The notes: generated from the letters alone by a model not told the origin. Positions 8,361 to 16,972 are shown, counted from the first letter of the stretch. The stretch: 64,000 nucleotides of DNA from Luteimonas saliphila (GCF_016774335.1 NZ_JAETWA010000048.1:62001-126000), one strand, 5' to 3'. A program made the numbers and translations.

Positions 8361-8755
8361 GCGGGACACGATGGCCTGCCCGCCGCAGCGCGGCGGGCGT
8401 TCGCGGGCGACGCGAGGCAGTGCCTCGCAGGCGTCGCCCGCTCACCCTGTCCAAGCTCGGGGTGAGAGATCGCACCCGGGCGGTGCTCAAGGCCTTCGAG
8501 TTGCAGCTGGTCTGAGCGACAGGATGGCCGGGCCGGTGCAGCGCACCGGCCGTTCGCGGGCGATGCGAGGCAGTGCCTCGCAGGCGTCGCCCGCTCACCC
8601 TGTCCAAGCTCGGGGTGAGAGATCGCACCCGGGCGGTACTCAAGGCTTTCGAGCTGCAGTTGGTCTGAGCGGGACACGATGGCCTGCCCGCCGCAGCGCG
8701 GCGGGCGTTCGCGGGCGACGCGAGGCGGCGTCTCGCAGGCGCCGATAGCCGCCCG
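8291..8755 (+). repeat. Tandem array: response-regulator gene tail plus two-hairpin module, three units
   Basis: Three direct repeats start at 8291, 8446 and 8599 (periods 155 and 153). Each holds the last codons and stop of the regulator gene followed by a structured module. Unit 1 is in the gene. Unit 2's tail differs at four positions, all synonymous. Unit 3 is identical to unit 1 over 128 bases (8291-8418 against 8599-8726) and then diverges. Hairpin 1 sits at 8378-8398, 8531-8551 and 8686-8706, always 9 bp with loop AGC. GTTCGC follows, then hairpin 2 (8403-8441, 8556-8594), then GCTCACC. Neither repeated tail has a start codon, so units 2 and 3 are non-coding. Confidence 0.9.
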
Positions 8756-8975
8756 TGGGTCCTCTCGATGGCAGCGGGCATGACGGATGCCTTGGCCCCT
8801 GCGGCCACCAGGACGATCGCGGCACTCGGGCTCGCGCACGCGGCCGCGGCCCGGAGATCGCGCATGACCCCGATCCCCGGGGTCCGGCTGGGGCGGCTCG
8901 CCCCGCGCCGGTCAATCTTGCTACGATTGGCCACTTGCGCCTGCGATGGCAGGAATTGGTCCCGGAGAACCCTGA
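8756..8975. other. Intergenic stretch between the repeat array and the SRPBCC gene
   Basis: 220 bases with no convincing gene; short open frames here are low-complexity Arg/Pro/Gly readings. The last 50 bases are less GC-rich around TTGCTACGATTGG (8930s) and probably hold the promoter of the next gene. GGAG lies 8-9 bases before its ATG. Confidence 0.5.
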
Positions 8976-10139
8976 ATGACCCGTTTGCTCGAGATCCTGA
9001 TTTCAATGGCGATCGTCGCCGTGCTGTTCGTGCTCGTCGCTGTGTTCCTGCCGTCGAGCCGCACGATCACCGAACAGATCGAGACCAACCGGCGGCAGGC
9101 CATCGTCTTCGACACCCTCAACAGCCTGCGCCGCTTCAAGGACTGGAACGCGCTGCCCATGCGCGATCCAGCGGTGCAACTCAAGCTTTCCGGCCCCGAG
9201 GCGGGCGTCGGCGCCCGCCTGGACTACGACTCGGACGAGCGCTCGCTCGGCCAGGGCAGCTGGGAGATCGTCGAGAGCGATCCGGACGACCGCGTGCTCT
9301 ACAGCCTCGAGAATCCCGATCGCGGCGACAACAAGCGCATGGAATTCACGCTCCGGCCGACCGGCCGTGGCGGGCGCAACATCGAGATCACCCAGAAGTA
9401 CAGCGTCGAATACGGCTGGAACCTGCTGGGCCGCTATGCCGGCATGTACGTGCGCGGCCATGTCGGCGAGGACATGAAGCTCGGGTTGAACAAGCTGGCC
9501 AGCGTGCTGGCCACGGTGCCCAACGTCGACTACCGCGCCGACGGCGTGCGCCTGACCAACCTCGGCGTGGTCGACCGTCCTGCCGAGAACCTGCTGTCGG
9601 TGTCGGCCGGCGCGATCGAGCGCAACAACGAGATCATCAAGCAGTCGATGAAGTCCAACAGCGAGTGGATCAAGCGCACGATGGACGCCAACGACCTCGA
9701 GCCCGCCGGCCCGCTGCGCATCGTGTCGACCGAGCTCGGGCGCGAGAACTACACCTTCGACGTGGTCCAGCCGGTCCGCAGGAAGAATGCGGGCGCCTCC
9801 GCCGGCGAAGCCGCCGCCGAAGAAGCGGGCGACGAGGGCGAAGAGACCGCGACGCCGGTCGTTGCCCAGGCGCCGGCGGTGGACGAGGGCGAGCTGCAGG
9901 TCAAGATCCCGGACGGCGCGCCGGTCGAGTACATCCGCGTCGAGGCCGGCAGGGCCGCCCGCGGCGAGTACGTGGGCTACATGGCCGAGCTCGAGAACGT
10001 GCGCAATGCCGTGCGCGCCTGGGCGATGACGCATGGCTACGAGGTCACCGACCGCCCGTACGAGTACTACAAGAACGGGATCGACGAGGCGTTCACCGAG
10101 AACGGTGAGTTCGAGGTGTTCTGGACGCTCAAGCAGTAA
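8976..10139 (+). CDS. Membrane-anchored SRPBCC (polyketide cyclase-like) protein with C-terminal effector-binding-like domain
   Basis: 387 residues. An N-terminal membrane segment (about 5-28, LEILISMAIVAVLFVLVAVF) is followed by a START/SRPBCC-type domain (about 35-180), where hydrophobic ligands would bind, and a region resembling the GyrI/SOUL effector-binding fold with an Ala/Glu-rich low-complexity insertion at about 270-300. The C-terminal part (AWAMTHGYEVTDRPYEYYKNGIDEAF) is typical of effector-binding domains. The substrate is unknown. The start is supported by GGAG at suitable distance. Confidence 0.75.
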   Translation: MTRLLEILISMAIVAVLFVLVAVFLPSSRTITEQIETNRRQAIVFDTLNSLRRFKDWNALPMRDPAVQLKLSGPEAGVGARLDYDSDERSLGQGSWEIVESDPDDRVLYSLENPDRGDNKRMEFTLRPTGRGGRNIEITQKYSVEYGWNLLGRYAGMYVRGHVGEDMKLGLNKLASVLATVPNVDYRADGVRLTNLGVVDRPAENLLSVSAGAIERNNEIIKQSMKSNSEWIKRTMDANDLEPAGPLRIVSTELGRENYTFDVVQPVRRKNAGASAGEAAAEEAGDEGEETATPVVAQAPAVDEGELQVKIPDGAPVEYIRVEAGRAARGEYVGYMAELENVRNAVRAWAMTHGYEVTDRPYEYYKNGIDEAFTENGEFEVFWTLKQ

Positions 10140-10218
10140 CGCCCGCCACACCGATGCCGCTGTTCGCCGCGCGCCGCATCCCCGGGATGCGGCGCGTCGC
10201 GTTCGGGGGTCCGGAATC

Positions 10219-10587
10219 GTGAGCCGGCCCGTCTCCCACCCGTCCGCCGCGAACTGGCTGCGTGCCGCCGGCGCGCTGCTGGCCGCCGCGGCCGTGGCAC
10301 TGTCCGCCTATGCCGCCCACGGCGCCGAAGACGCGGCGCGCGCGAACCTGCAGCTGGCCGCGCTTTACGCCTTCGGGCATGGCATCGCGCTGGCGGCGCT
10401 GGCGCGCGGCGCTCCATCGCGCCTGGCGCTGGCCGCGCTGTCGCTGCTGCTGGCCGGTACGCTGCTGTTCGCCGGGGCGCTGGTGTCGAAAGGACTGTTC
10501 GCCGGATCGACCGCCACCGCGCCGTTCGGCGGCGGTCTGCTGGTGCTGGGTTGGCTGCTGCTCGCGGCCCGCGCCTTCAGGGACTGA
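10219..10587 (+). CDS. DUF423 family small membrane protein
   Basis: 122 residues from GTG 10219. Four hydrophobic segments and the family signature with conserved AAHGAE near residue 35 and the GxLLFAGALVSK motif around 80 mark DUF423 (YgdD-type) inner membrane proteins of unknown function. A hairpin (GCGCCGCATC paired with GATGCGGCGC, 10173-10200) lies between it and the preceding gene and may terminate the latter. It ends 4 bases before the glycosylase gene, suggesting co-transcription. Confidence 0.85.
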   Translation: MSRPVSHPSAANWLRAAGALLAAAAVALSAYAAHGAEDAARANLQLAALYAFGHGIALAALARGAPSRLALAALSLLLAGTLLFAGALVSKGLFAGSTATAPFGGGLLVLGWLLLAARAFRD

Positions 10588-10591
10588 GCGC

Positions 10592-11266
10592 ATGCCGCGA
10601 CATGCGCGGGGTTTCGACACGGCGGCCGCATGGGACCACCTGCGGCGCCGCGACCGCAGGCTCGGCGCGTGGATGGAGCGCATCGGCCCGATCGCGCCGG
10701 AGCCGCGCTGGCGCAAGCCGTTCGATCCGGTGGACGCGCTGGCGCGCGCGATCGTGTTCCAGCAACTCAGCGGCAAGGCGGCGTCGACCATCGTCGGCCG
10801 CGTCGAGGCGGCGATCGACAGCACCCGGCTGCACTTCGACACGCTGGGACGGATCGACGATGCGGCGCTGCGCGCCTGCGGGGTATCGGGCAACAAGACC
10901 CTGGCGCTGCGCGACCTGGCGGCGCGCGAGGCGTGCGGCGAGATCCCGACGCTGCGGCAGATGGCGGGCATGCACCACGACGAGATCGTCGCGGCGCTGG
11001 TGCCGATCCGCGGCATCGGCCGCTGGACGGTGGAGATGATGCTGATGTTCCGGCTCGGCCGTCCCGACGTGCTGCCGGCCGACGACCTCGGTATCCGCAA
11101 GGGTGCGCAACGCGTCGACCGGCGGCCGCAGATGCCCACCCCGAAGGAACTGGCCGTGCGCGGCGAGAAATGGGCTCCGTATCGCACCTACGCCGGCCTC
11201 TACCTGTGGCGCATCGCCGATTTCAGCGCTGCGCAGAAGACAGCGACCAACCGATCGCAGGATTAG
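10592..11266 (+). CDS. DNA-3-methyladenine glycosylase II (AlkA-like, HhH-GPD)
   Basis: 224 residues, matching the short AlkA/Mag1 form without the extra N-terminal domain. The helix-hairpin-helix is at LVPIRGIGRWTVEMMLMF (about 138-155), and the catalytic Asp lies in the LPADDLGIRKG loop just after it. It removes alkylated purines in base excision repair. It follows the DUF423 gene by 4 bases; the pairing looks positional rather than functional. Confidence 0.93.
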   Translation: MPRHARGFDTAAAWDHLRRRDRRLGAWMERIGPIAPEPRWRKPFDPVDALARAIVFQQLSGKAASTIVGRVEAAIDSTRLHFDTLGRIDDAALRACGVSGNKTLALRDLAAREACGEIPTLRQMAGMHHDEIVAALVPIRGIGRWTVEMMLMFRLGRPDVLPADDLGIRKGAQRVDRRPQMPTPKELAVRGEKWAPYRTYAGLYLWRIADFSAAQKTATNRSQD

Positions 11267-11288
11267 CCGGACGGTCCTTCCCCGCTTT

Positions 11289-12101
11289 TCATGCTTCGCC
11301 CGGTCCCGCCGGCCGGTAACGCCAGTGCCACGGCTCGTGGACGATGCCGTGCGGATTGCCGCGCGGGTAGCTCATCGCGAAACCGTGCTCGCGGGCGTGT
11401 CGCGACAGCCACGCGAACGCGTCCGTGCCCTCGAACGATTCCTCCGCCGGCGGCTCGCCCGGGGTGCCGATGTCGAGCGCCTGCCCGGAGTGGTGCTCGC
11501 TGAAGCCGGGCGCGGCGTTGACGGCGAGGATCGCGTCGATCTCCAGCCCGCGCGCGCGCTTGCGCTCGAAGATGCCGAGCTGGTAGTCGTGGCTGCGGTA
11601 ACCGGAGATCGCGTCGAGCGCGACACCGTCCTGCGCCGCGGACGCATGCATGCGTCGCCACGCGCGCGCGGCATCGGCCAGCAGCCAAAGCGGCCGGCGG
11701 TAGCGGTCGAAGCCGGCCAGCGCGAGGACCACGGGCTCGGCCACGAGCGCCAGTCCGGTGCGGCCGGCGTAGGCCGCGGCCTCGATGCCGAGCGCCTCCA
11801 GTCGGTGCCCGACGCGATCCGGAGGCAACTGTGCCGCGCCGGCCGCGATGTCGTCGCCCGCGGCCGCGTCGAGAAGATCGAGCGCGTCCTCCACGCCCGG
11901 CTCGCGCCGCAAGCGTGGGACCAGCGGCATCAGTCCCTCGTCGAGCACCGCGGCCATGTACCGTCCGTCGCGCTTGCGCCGCAGCACGCGCGTCGCGCGC
12001 GACAGGATCCGCGCGTCGGCGTTGCCGTGCGCGCGCAGCAGCCAGGCCGGCCACAGTTCGACGTCCGGCGTGTTGAGCAGGGTGCGGGCGAGGGGACGCA
12101 T
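11289..12101 (-). CDS. VanY-type D-alanyl-D-alanine carboxypeptidase (M15B)
   Basis: 270 residues. The C-terminal half holds the M15 zinc site: SGYRSHDYQ, HHSGQALDIG (H-x6-D ligands) and HEPWHWRY (third His). The first 120 residues are an N-terminal region typical of the Xanthomonadaceae members, with no clear signal peptide. The enzyme would trim D-Ala from peptidoglycan stem peptides or act on cytoplasmic muropeptides. It is 9 bases downstream of the PH-like membrane protein gene and so is probably in the same transcript. Confidence 0.9.
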   Translation of the reverse strand: MRPLARTLLNTPDVELWPAWLLRAHGNADARILSRATRVLRRKRDGRYMAAVLDEGLMPLVPRLRREPGVEDALDLLDAAAGDDIAAGAAQLPPDRVGHRLEALGIEAAAYAGRTGLALVAEPVVLALAGFDRYRRPLWLLADAARAWRRMHASAAQDGVALDAISGYRSHDYQLGIFERKRARGLEIDAILAVNAAPGFSEHHSGQALDIGTPGEPPAEESFEGTDAFAWLSRHAREHGFAMSYPRGNPHGIVHEPWHWRYRPAGPGEA

Positions 12102-12110
12102 CCGCGCAGC

Positions 12111-12653
12111 TTATCGGCGTGGCTGCGTCCCGGCCAGTTCGCGCAGGAGCGCGAGCAGGTCGTGCGGCCTGTCCGGGCTGAGCAACAGCAACTTGCCGTC
12201 GCGCTGCGGGATCACCAGCACCCGGTCGCGCGCGGTCAGCAGGCAGAAGGCGCGCTGGCGGTTGCGCAGCAGGTAGTGGCCGGCATGGAAGCCGGGGAGG
12301 CCAAACCGGTTGAGGCCCAGGACCGGCTTCAGCGCGGTGTGCTCGCCGAGATCGACGATGCGGGCGTGTTCGAGATCGAGCGCCTCGACGCGCACGCGGC
12401 GGGTGTAGATCGCGGCCGCCACCACCAGTTCGTCGCCCTCGACCGCGATGCGCCGGCGCCGCAGCGCCAGCAGCGGCGCGACCAGCAGCAGAGCGACCAG
12501 GAACGGCGTGAGCAGCCACGCCGGTGCCGGCAGTGATTCGTCGCGCGGGAGCAGCAGCCCGCCGACCAGCGCCAGGGCGGCGATCGCGAACAGGAACAGC
12601 CAGACCGATCGCGGCAGCGGGGCAGGGGGGAACTGCCGGGCCGGCGCGTTCAC
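12111..12653 (-). CDS. Membrane protein with bacterial PH-like domain
   Basis: 180 residues from GTG 12653. Two membrane helices (about 17-35 and 43-62) are followed by a basic stop-transfer RRRR and a beta-rich cytoplasmic domain (ELVVAAAIYTRRVRVEALDL ... VLVIPQRDGKLLLLSPD) that fits the bPH family. Function is unknown. No clear Shine-Dalgarno is seen before the GTG. It is followed closely by the VanY-type gene. Confidence 0.65.
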   Translation of the reverse strand: MNAPARQFPPAPLPRSVWLFLFAIAALALVGGLLLPRDESLPAPAWLLTPFLVALLLVAPLLALRRRRIAVEGDELVVAAAIYTRRVRVEALDLEHARIVDLGEHTALKPVLGLNRFGLPGFHAGHYLLRNRQRAFCLLTARDRVLVIPQRDGKLLLLSPDRPHDLLALLRELAGTQPRR

Positions 12654-12749
12654 GCGGCGGCCCCGCGCCGCGCCGCGCCGTCGCGTGTGGCAGGTGCGCG
12701 GCCGGCCACGATTCCGCGGATCGAGGTCGTCATGACGATGGGCCTGCGG

Positions 12750-13145
12750 TCACTGCGGCCCGCCCGAGGCGGGCAGGAAGTGCAGGCCGGCGACCTTGCC
12801 GTCGCCGTCGATCGCCACCGTGGCTTCGAGCGCGGCGTGCTGACGCTGGATCCGGAACACAAGCACGGTGTAGCCGTCGCGTTGCGACACCCGCGGCGCG
12901 TCTCGCGACACCAACGGCCCCGCGGCCTCGATCTGCTGCTGCACGCCTGCGAGCTTGTCGGGACCGAGCGCGGCCTTCATCCGCGCGTCGAACGCCGTCG
13001 TCGCGCTCTCGAAGTCGCCGGCCTCCAACTGGTCCAGCATGGCGATGGCGGTGGCGATGGCGGCGTCGTCCTGTTTTGCGAGGGCCGGTGTCGCGCTGGC
13101 GAGGGCCAGGCACAGGACGAGCCCGATGCGTTGGAGGTGGCGCAT
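12750..13145 (-). CDS. Secreted DUF3887-type protein
   Basis: 131 residues from ATG 13145, chosen because it starts a clean signal peptide (MRHLQRIGLVLCLALASATPALA); an upstream in-frame ATG is inside the previous gene. The mature part reads as a cystatin-like DUF3887 domain (ATAIAMLDQLEAGDFESATTAFD ... VAGLHFLPASG). It starts 1 base after the DUF4177 stop, so it belongs to the SPFH operon. A periplasmic role is inferred. Confidence 0.75.
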   Translation of the reverse strand: MRHLQRIGLVLCLALASATPALAKQDDAAIATAIAMLDQLEAGDFESATTAFDARMKAALGPDKLAGVQQQIEAAGPLVSRDAPRVSQRDGYTVLVFRIQRQHAALEATVAIDGDGKVAGLHFLPASGGPQ

Positions 13146-13146
13146 G

Positions 13147-13317
13147 TCACTGCTCCTTCTTGAGGTAGAGCCACACGGCCAGTCCGTGACTGACCACCGA
13201 GACGAGTTCCCAGCCCTGCAGGCCGAGCTGGACGAGTTTCTCTTCGACATGCTGCGGCTTGAGGCTGAGGAACTGTCCCTTGACTTCGATCACCTTGTGC
13301 TGCCATCGCCTGCTCAT
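13147..13317 (-). CDS. DUF4177 small protein
   Basis: 56 residues. The pattern W-x-H-K-V-I-E ... QLGLQGWELVSVV ... LYLKKE is the DUF4177 signature, a small beta-alpha protein of unknown function. Its ATG overlaps the stop of the hydrolase gene (ATGA at 13314-13317), which makes translational coupling likely. Fifth gene of the operon that begins at the SPFH gene. Confidence 0.85.
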   Translation of the reverse strand: MSRRWQHKVIEVKGQFLSLKPQHVEEKLVQLGLQGWELVSVVSHGLAVWLYLKKEQ

Positions 13318-14114
13318 CGCGTGTGCTCCGTGACGTTCGTGGAAGGGGCGCGGGGCCGGTCCGCGCCCTCGAGCGCATCGAGCAGGACGCGGGCGGCGCG
13401 CCGGCGCTGCTCCTGCCGCGGCATCGTGGCGAATCGGTCCCCGGGCTGGAACCCGTAATCGCCGAACTGCGAATGGTTGCCGCCCGCGATCACGACCCTG
13501 GACGTCGTGGCAGGAAGCTTGTGACGATTGCGATCGGCGCGCGCGAGGCTGGCGATGGGATCGCGGTCGCCCAGCACCTGCAGGACCGGGAAGGGGGCAT
13601 CGGCCAGGTCCACGTCGCGGGGGTGCGAGGTTCCCAGCAGCACCAGGCCGTCGACCTCGCCCGGATGGGCATGCGCGAACATCGCCGCGACCTTGCCGCC
13701 CTTCGAATGCCCCGCCACGATCCAGCGGGTGTCGTGGCCATCGATCAATGCGCGTGCGCTGCGAAGCACCGCCGGATCCTCGGCGCCGCCGAACGCGCCT
13801 CGCCGGGGGAGCGGAACGATCAGCGCCCGGTGGCCGTTCTCCGCGACTGTCCGCATCAGTGGGGCGTAGGCGGCGGGATCGACCAGCCCGCCGGGGAAGA
13901 ACAGCAGCGAAGCCGTGCCTGCCGTCGGATTCGCCGGCTCGAACGTCCACGCTTCGGCGGCGATGTGGACGGAGACTTCGTCGTCGCTGCGGAGGGCCTC
14001 GCGTGCCGTGGCATTCGCACGGAAGGCAAGCAACGACCAGCCAACGAAGATCACCAGGGCCGTCGATCCGGCAATGGCCCATGCTTTCCTGATCTTCGCC
14101 CAGGACAGGGTCAT
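13314..14114 (-). CDS. Membrane-anchored alpha/beta hydrolase
   Basis: 266 residues. One N-terminal membrane helix (about 12-30) is followed by an alpha/beta-hydrolase domain: oxyanion region LFFPGG, nucleophile elbow GHSKGG, acidic residue in LGDRDP and catalytic His in GGNHSQFG. The active site therefore faces the periplasm if the helix is a signal anchor. The substrate is unknown. It overlaps both neighbours by 4 bases (ATGA), a tight operon. Confidence 0.88.
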   Translation of the reverse strand: MTLSWAKIRKAWAIAGSTALVIFVGWSLLAFRANATAREALRSDDEVSVHIAAEAWTFEPANPTAGTASLLFFPGGLVDPAAYAPLMRTVAENGHRALIVPLPRRGAFGGAEDPAVLRSARALIDGHDTRWIVAGHSKGGKVAAMFAHAHPGEVDGLVLLGTSHPRDVDLADAPFPVLQVLGDRDPIASLARADRNRHKLPATTSRVVIAGGNHSQFGDYGFQPGDRFATMPRQEQRRRAARVLLDALEGADRPRAPSTNVTEHTR

Positions 14115-14299
14115 GGGGCGTCGTCATCCGGCGCCGGCAGCGGCTCGCCTTTCGGCAGCCGGCCCGCCTTGCGCAGCGCATCGCGCAGCACGTATTCGAT
14201 CTGCGCGTTGAGGCTGCGAAGATCGTCGTCCGCCCACTTCTGCGCCGCCGCCAGCACGTCGGCGCCGATGCGCAGCGGATAGGCCTTCTTCTCCGCCAT
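14111..14299 (-). CDS. Arc-like ribbon-helix-helix DNA-binding protein
   Basis: 62 residues. The short basic strand KKAYPLRIGADVLAAAQKW followed by a helix pair (SLNAQIEYVLRDALRKAG) is the Arc/MetJ ribbon-helix-helix layout, similar to the family annotated Arc-like with SPFH operons. It overlaps the genes on both sides in ATGA. It is the obvious candidate to bind the 18-bp palindrome in front of the operon (15565-15582), which is inference. Confidence 0.85.
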   Translation of the reverse strand: MAEKKAYPLRIGADVLAAAQKWADDDLRSLNAQIEYVLRDALRKAGRLPKGEPLPAPDDDAP

Positions 14300-14643
14300 C
14301 AGCGGTCCATCCCCGGCCCTGTGCCGCGGCGTGCGCGGACCACTGCGAGCAGCATCGCCAGCGCGAGCCCGTTGACCACGAGCACCAGCACCACCGCGAG
14401 CACGAGGATGCGGCGCTGGTCCATGCCCCACAGCGCCATGCCGCCGGCCATCGCCAGCATCGCCAGGGCGAGCATCCGCATCAGCCTCGACAGGCGGTCG
14501 TCGAGTGCGCGGCGGCGGCCCTCGGTCATGCCGCGCGCGCCGCCGGCGACCGGCAGGCGGCCGTCGCGCGGCCAGCCGGCGGCGACGAAGGCCGGGATCG
14601 CCATCAGCGCGAACACCAGTGCGGCGAGATGGTGCGGTTGCAT
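14299..14643 (-). CDS. Small membrane protein of the SPFH operon
   Basis: 114 residues with three hydrophobic segments (about 5-22, 55-73, 78-100) separated by a basic, charged loop ([15 protein letters not shown]). No family recognised. Its stop overlaps the ATG of the ribbon-helix-helix gene. Position after the SPFH gene suggests a partner in the same membrane assembly, but nothing in the sequence proves it. Confidence 0.7.
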   Translation of the reverse strand: MQPHHLAALVFALMAIPAFVAAGWPRDGRLPVAGGARGMTEGRRRALDDRLSRLMRMLALAMLAMAGGMALWGMDQRRILVLAVVLVLVVNGLALAMLLAVVRARRGTGPGMDR

Positions 14644-14659
14644 GGCCGGCCGCTTCCCG

Positions 14660-15523
14660 TCAGTACAGCGTGCCGGCGTTGACGATCGGCTGCGTGCTGC
14701 GGTCGCCGCACAGCACCACCAGCAGATTGCTGACCATCGCCGCCTTGCGCTCCTCGTCGAGCTTCACCACGCCGTTCTTCTGCAGTTCGGCCAGTGCCAT
14801 CTCCACCATGCCCACCGCACCGGCGACGATCCGCGTGCGTGCCGCGATCACCGCATTGGCCTGCTGTCGTTGCAGCATGGCGTGGGCGATCTCGGGCGCA
14901 TAGGCGAGGTGGCTGATGCGGGCATCGACCACGTCGACGCCGGCGGCGGTCAGGCGCTCGTCCAGTTGCTCCTTCAACCGGTCGGAGATCTCCACCGGAT
15001 GGCTGCGCAGCGAGATTTGGCCATCCTCGTGCTGGTCGTAGGGATAGCTGGTGGCCATCGCCCGCAACGCCGCCTCGGACTGGATGTGCACGAAGCTCTC
15101 GTAGTCGTCGACGTTGAACACCGCCTCGGCCGAATCGACCACGCGCCACACGATCACCGATGCGATCTCGATCGGGCTGCCGTCGAGTTCGTTGACCTTG
15201 AGCTTGCCGCTCTCGAAGTTGCGCACCCGCAGCGAGACCTTCTTCTTGCTGTAGAAGGGGTTGTTCCAGCGCAGGCCGTTCTCCTTCGCCGTGCCGACGT
15301 ACTTGCCGAACAGGCTCAGCACCGCGGCCTGGTTGGGTTCGACCATGTACAGGCCGAACAGGCAGAACAGCGCCAGCAGCGCCACCAGCACCGACAGCGC
15401 CATCTGTCCCCCCGCCCTGGGTTCGAGCGCCGCGAGGAAGAACCAGCCGGCCGCCAGCATGATCGCCAGCAGGGCCAGCAGCATCGGAATGCCGGGCAGC
15501 GAACGGATCGGGTTTTCTTTCAT
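14660..15523 (-). CDS. SPFH/band-7 (stomatin/prohibitin-like) membrane protein
   Basis: 287 residues. Two N-terminal hydrophobic segments (about 12-34 and 40-62) are followed by the SPFH domain beginning [18 protein letters not shown], with the family's [37 protein letters not shown] core. An Ala-rich helix ([21 protein letters not shown]) gives oligomerisation. SPFH proteins form membrane microdomain scaffolds. AGGAG precedes the ATG. First gene of a seven- or eight-gene minus-strand transcript that reaches DUF3887 and possibly VanY. Confidence 0.92.
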   Translation of the reverse strand: MKENPIRSLPGIPMLLALLAIMLAAGWFFLAALEPRAGGQMALSVLVALLALFCLFGLYMVEPNQAAVLSLFGKYVGTAKENGLRWNNPFYSKKKVSLRVRNFESGKLKVNELDGSPIEIASVIVWRVVDSAEAVFNVDDYESFVHIQSEAALRAMATSYPYDQHEDGQISLRSHPVEISDRLKEQLDERLTAAGVDVVDARISHLAYAPEIAHAMLQRQQANAVIAARTRIVAGAVGMVEMALAELQKNGVVKLDEERKAAMVSNLLVVLCGDRSTQPIVNAGTLY

Positions 15524-15559
15524 CGCCTGTCTCCTCGTCCCCCATCGGACGAGAGTAAA

Positions 15560-15582
15560 GATATCAATTTGATATCAAATTG
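15560..15582. promoter_or_regulatory. Perfect 18-bp palindromic operator before the SPFH operon
   Basis: CAATTTGATATCAAATTG at 15565-15582 is a perfect palindrome in otherwise GC-rich DNA. It is preceded by a further GATATCAA (15560-15567), so GATATCAA-type half-sites repeat at 11-base spacing, one helical turn. It lies 37-60 bases upstream of the SPFH ATG and 60-80 bases upstream of purT on the other strand, so it could control both. The operon's ribbon-helix-helix protein is the likely ligand (inference). Confidence 0.75.
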
Positions 15583-15642
15583 CAAGACCGTTCGTCGCTG
15601 TCCCGCCGATAGAATGGGCGCCCCCATCGCCCGGACCCGCCC

Positions 15643-16842
15643 ATGACCACGCTCGGCACCCCCCTGTCCCCCTCGGCCACGCGCGTGCTGCTGCTGGGAT
15701 CCGGCGAGCTGGGCAAGGAAGTGGCGATCGAGCTGCAGCGGCTGGGGGTCGAGGTGATCGCCGCCGACCGCTACGCCGACGCCCCGGCGATGCAGGTGGC
15801 GCACCGCCGCCATGTCTTGGACATGCTCGACCCGGCCGCACTGGGGGCCTTGATCCGGCAGGAACGGCCGCACTTGGTGGTGCCTGAGATCGAGGCCATC
15901 CACACCGACACCCTGGTGGCGCTGGAACGCGACCACGGCCAGCGCGTGGTGCCGACTGCGCGAGCGGCACGGCTGACGATGGACCGCGAAGGCATCCGCC
16001 GGCTCGCCGCGGAAACGCTCGGCCTGCCGACTTCGCCCTACCGCTTCGTCGAGACCGAGGCCGAATACCGCGACGCCATCGCGGCGGTCGGCCTGCCGTG
16101 CGTGGTCAAGCCGGTGATGTCGTCCTCAGGCAAGGGCCAGAGCACCGTGCGCAGCGAAGCCGACGTCGCCCGGGCCTGGGAGTACGCGCAGACCGGTGGG
16201 CGCGCCGGGGCGGGGCGCTGCATCGTCGAGGGTTTCGTCGACTTCGACTACGAGATCACCCTGCTCACCGTGCGCCACGCCGGCGGAACCGCGTTCTGCG
16301 CACCGATCGGGCACCTGCAGCGCGATGGCGACTATCGCGAGAGCTGGCAGCCGCAGCCGATGTCGCCGCGCGCGCTGGAGCGTTCGAAGCGGATCGCGAA
16401 GGCCATCACCGACGACCTCGGCGGCTGGGGGGTGTTCGGCGTCGAACTGTTCGTGAAGGGCGACGAAGTCTGGTTCAGCGAGGTCTCGCCGCGGCCGCAC
16501 GATACCGGCCTGGTGACCCTGGTGTCGCAGGACCTGAGCGAATTCGCGCTGCATGCGCGCGCCATCCTCGGCCTGCCGGTCGGTGCCGAGGCCGACGGCT
16601 GGATCGCGCAGCGCGGCCCGTCGGCCTCCAGCGCGATGCTCGCGCACGGTAGTGGCGTGCCGGTATTCGGTAACCTGGAGGCCGCGCTGCAGGCGCCCGA
16701 TACCGCGCTGCGCCTGTTCGGCAAGCCGCGGGTCGAGGGCCAGCGCCGCGTCGGCGTGACACTGGCCCGGGCCGACTCGCTCGAAGCCGCGCGCGCCGTC
16801 GCGCGCGATGCGACGGCGGCCATTACCATCGAACTGCAATAG
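15643..16842 (+). CDS. purT: Formate-dependent phosphoribosylglycinamide formyltransferase PurT
   Basis: 399 residues, the usual PurT length. ATP-grasp enzyme: N-terminal Rossmann-like part with [18 protein letters not shown]-binding loop [14 protein letters not shown] (about 155-168), metal and ATP ligands in [26 protein letters not shown]. It makes formyl-GAR from GAR, formate and ATP in purine synthesis, replacing or backing PurN. It is divergent from the SPFH operon, sharing its 120-base upstream region. Confidence 0.97.
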   Translation: MTTLGTPLSPSATRVLLLGSGELGKEVAIELQRLGVEVIAADRYADAPAMQVAHRRHVLDMLDPAALGALIRQERPHLVVPEIEAIHTDTLVALERDHGQRVVPTARAARLTMDREGIRRLAAETLGLPTSPYRFVETEAEYRDAIAAVGLPCVVKPVMSSSGKGQSTVRSEADVARAWEYAQTGGRAGAGRCIVEGFVDFDYEITLLTVRHAGGTAFCAPIGHLQRDGDYRESWQPQPMSPRALERSKRIAKAITDDLGGWGVFGVELFVKGDEVWFSEVSPRPHDTGLVTLVSQDLSEFALHARAILGLPVGAEADGWIAQRGPSASSAMLAHGSGVPVFGNLEAALQAPDTALRLFGKPRVEGQRRVGVTLARADSLEAARAVARDATAAITIELQ

Positions 16843-16972
16843 CCTTGCGCCCGCCGCCGCACCGCGGCAGGCCACCCGCGCCCCAGCCCGATCCGCAGCG
16901 TCGCTCGGAAGCGTGGATGCGCGTACGTCATCGGCAGCCGCTGTGCGGTCGCCGCTAAAACCGGAGAAGTGT

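Noticed and set aside
8291..8755. A diversity-generating retroelement (variable repeat, hairpin, template repeat)
   Set aside because: The layout of gene 3' end, hairpin and copied tail is similar, but differences are not at adenines, they are all synonymous, and no reverse transcriptase lies nearby.
8768..10108. Open frame of 446 codons overlapping the SRPBCC gene
   Set aside because: Arg-rich shadow frame; the frame starting at 8976 has a membrane helix and domain-like sequence.
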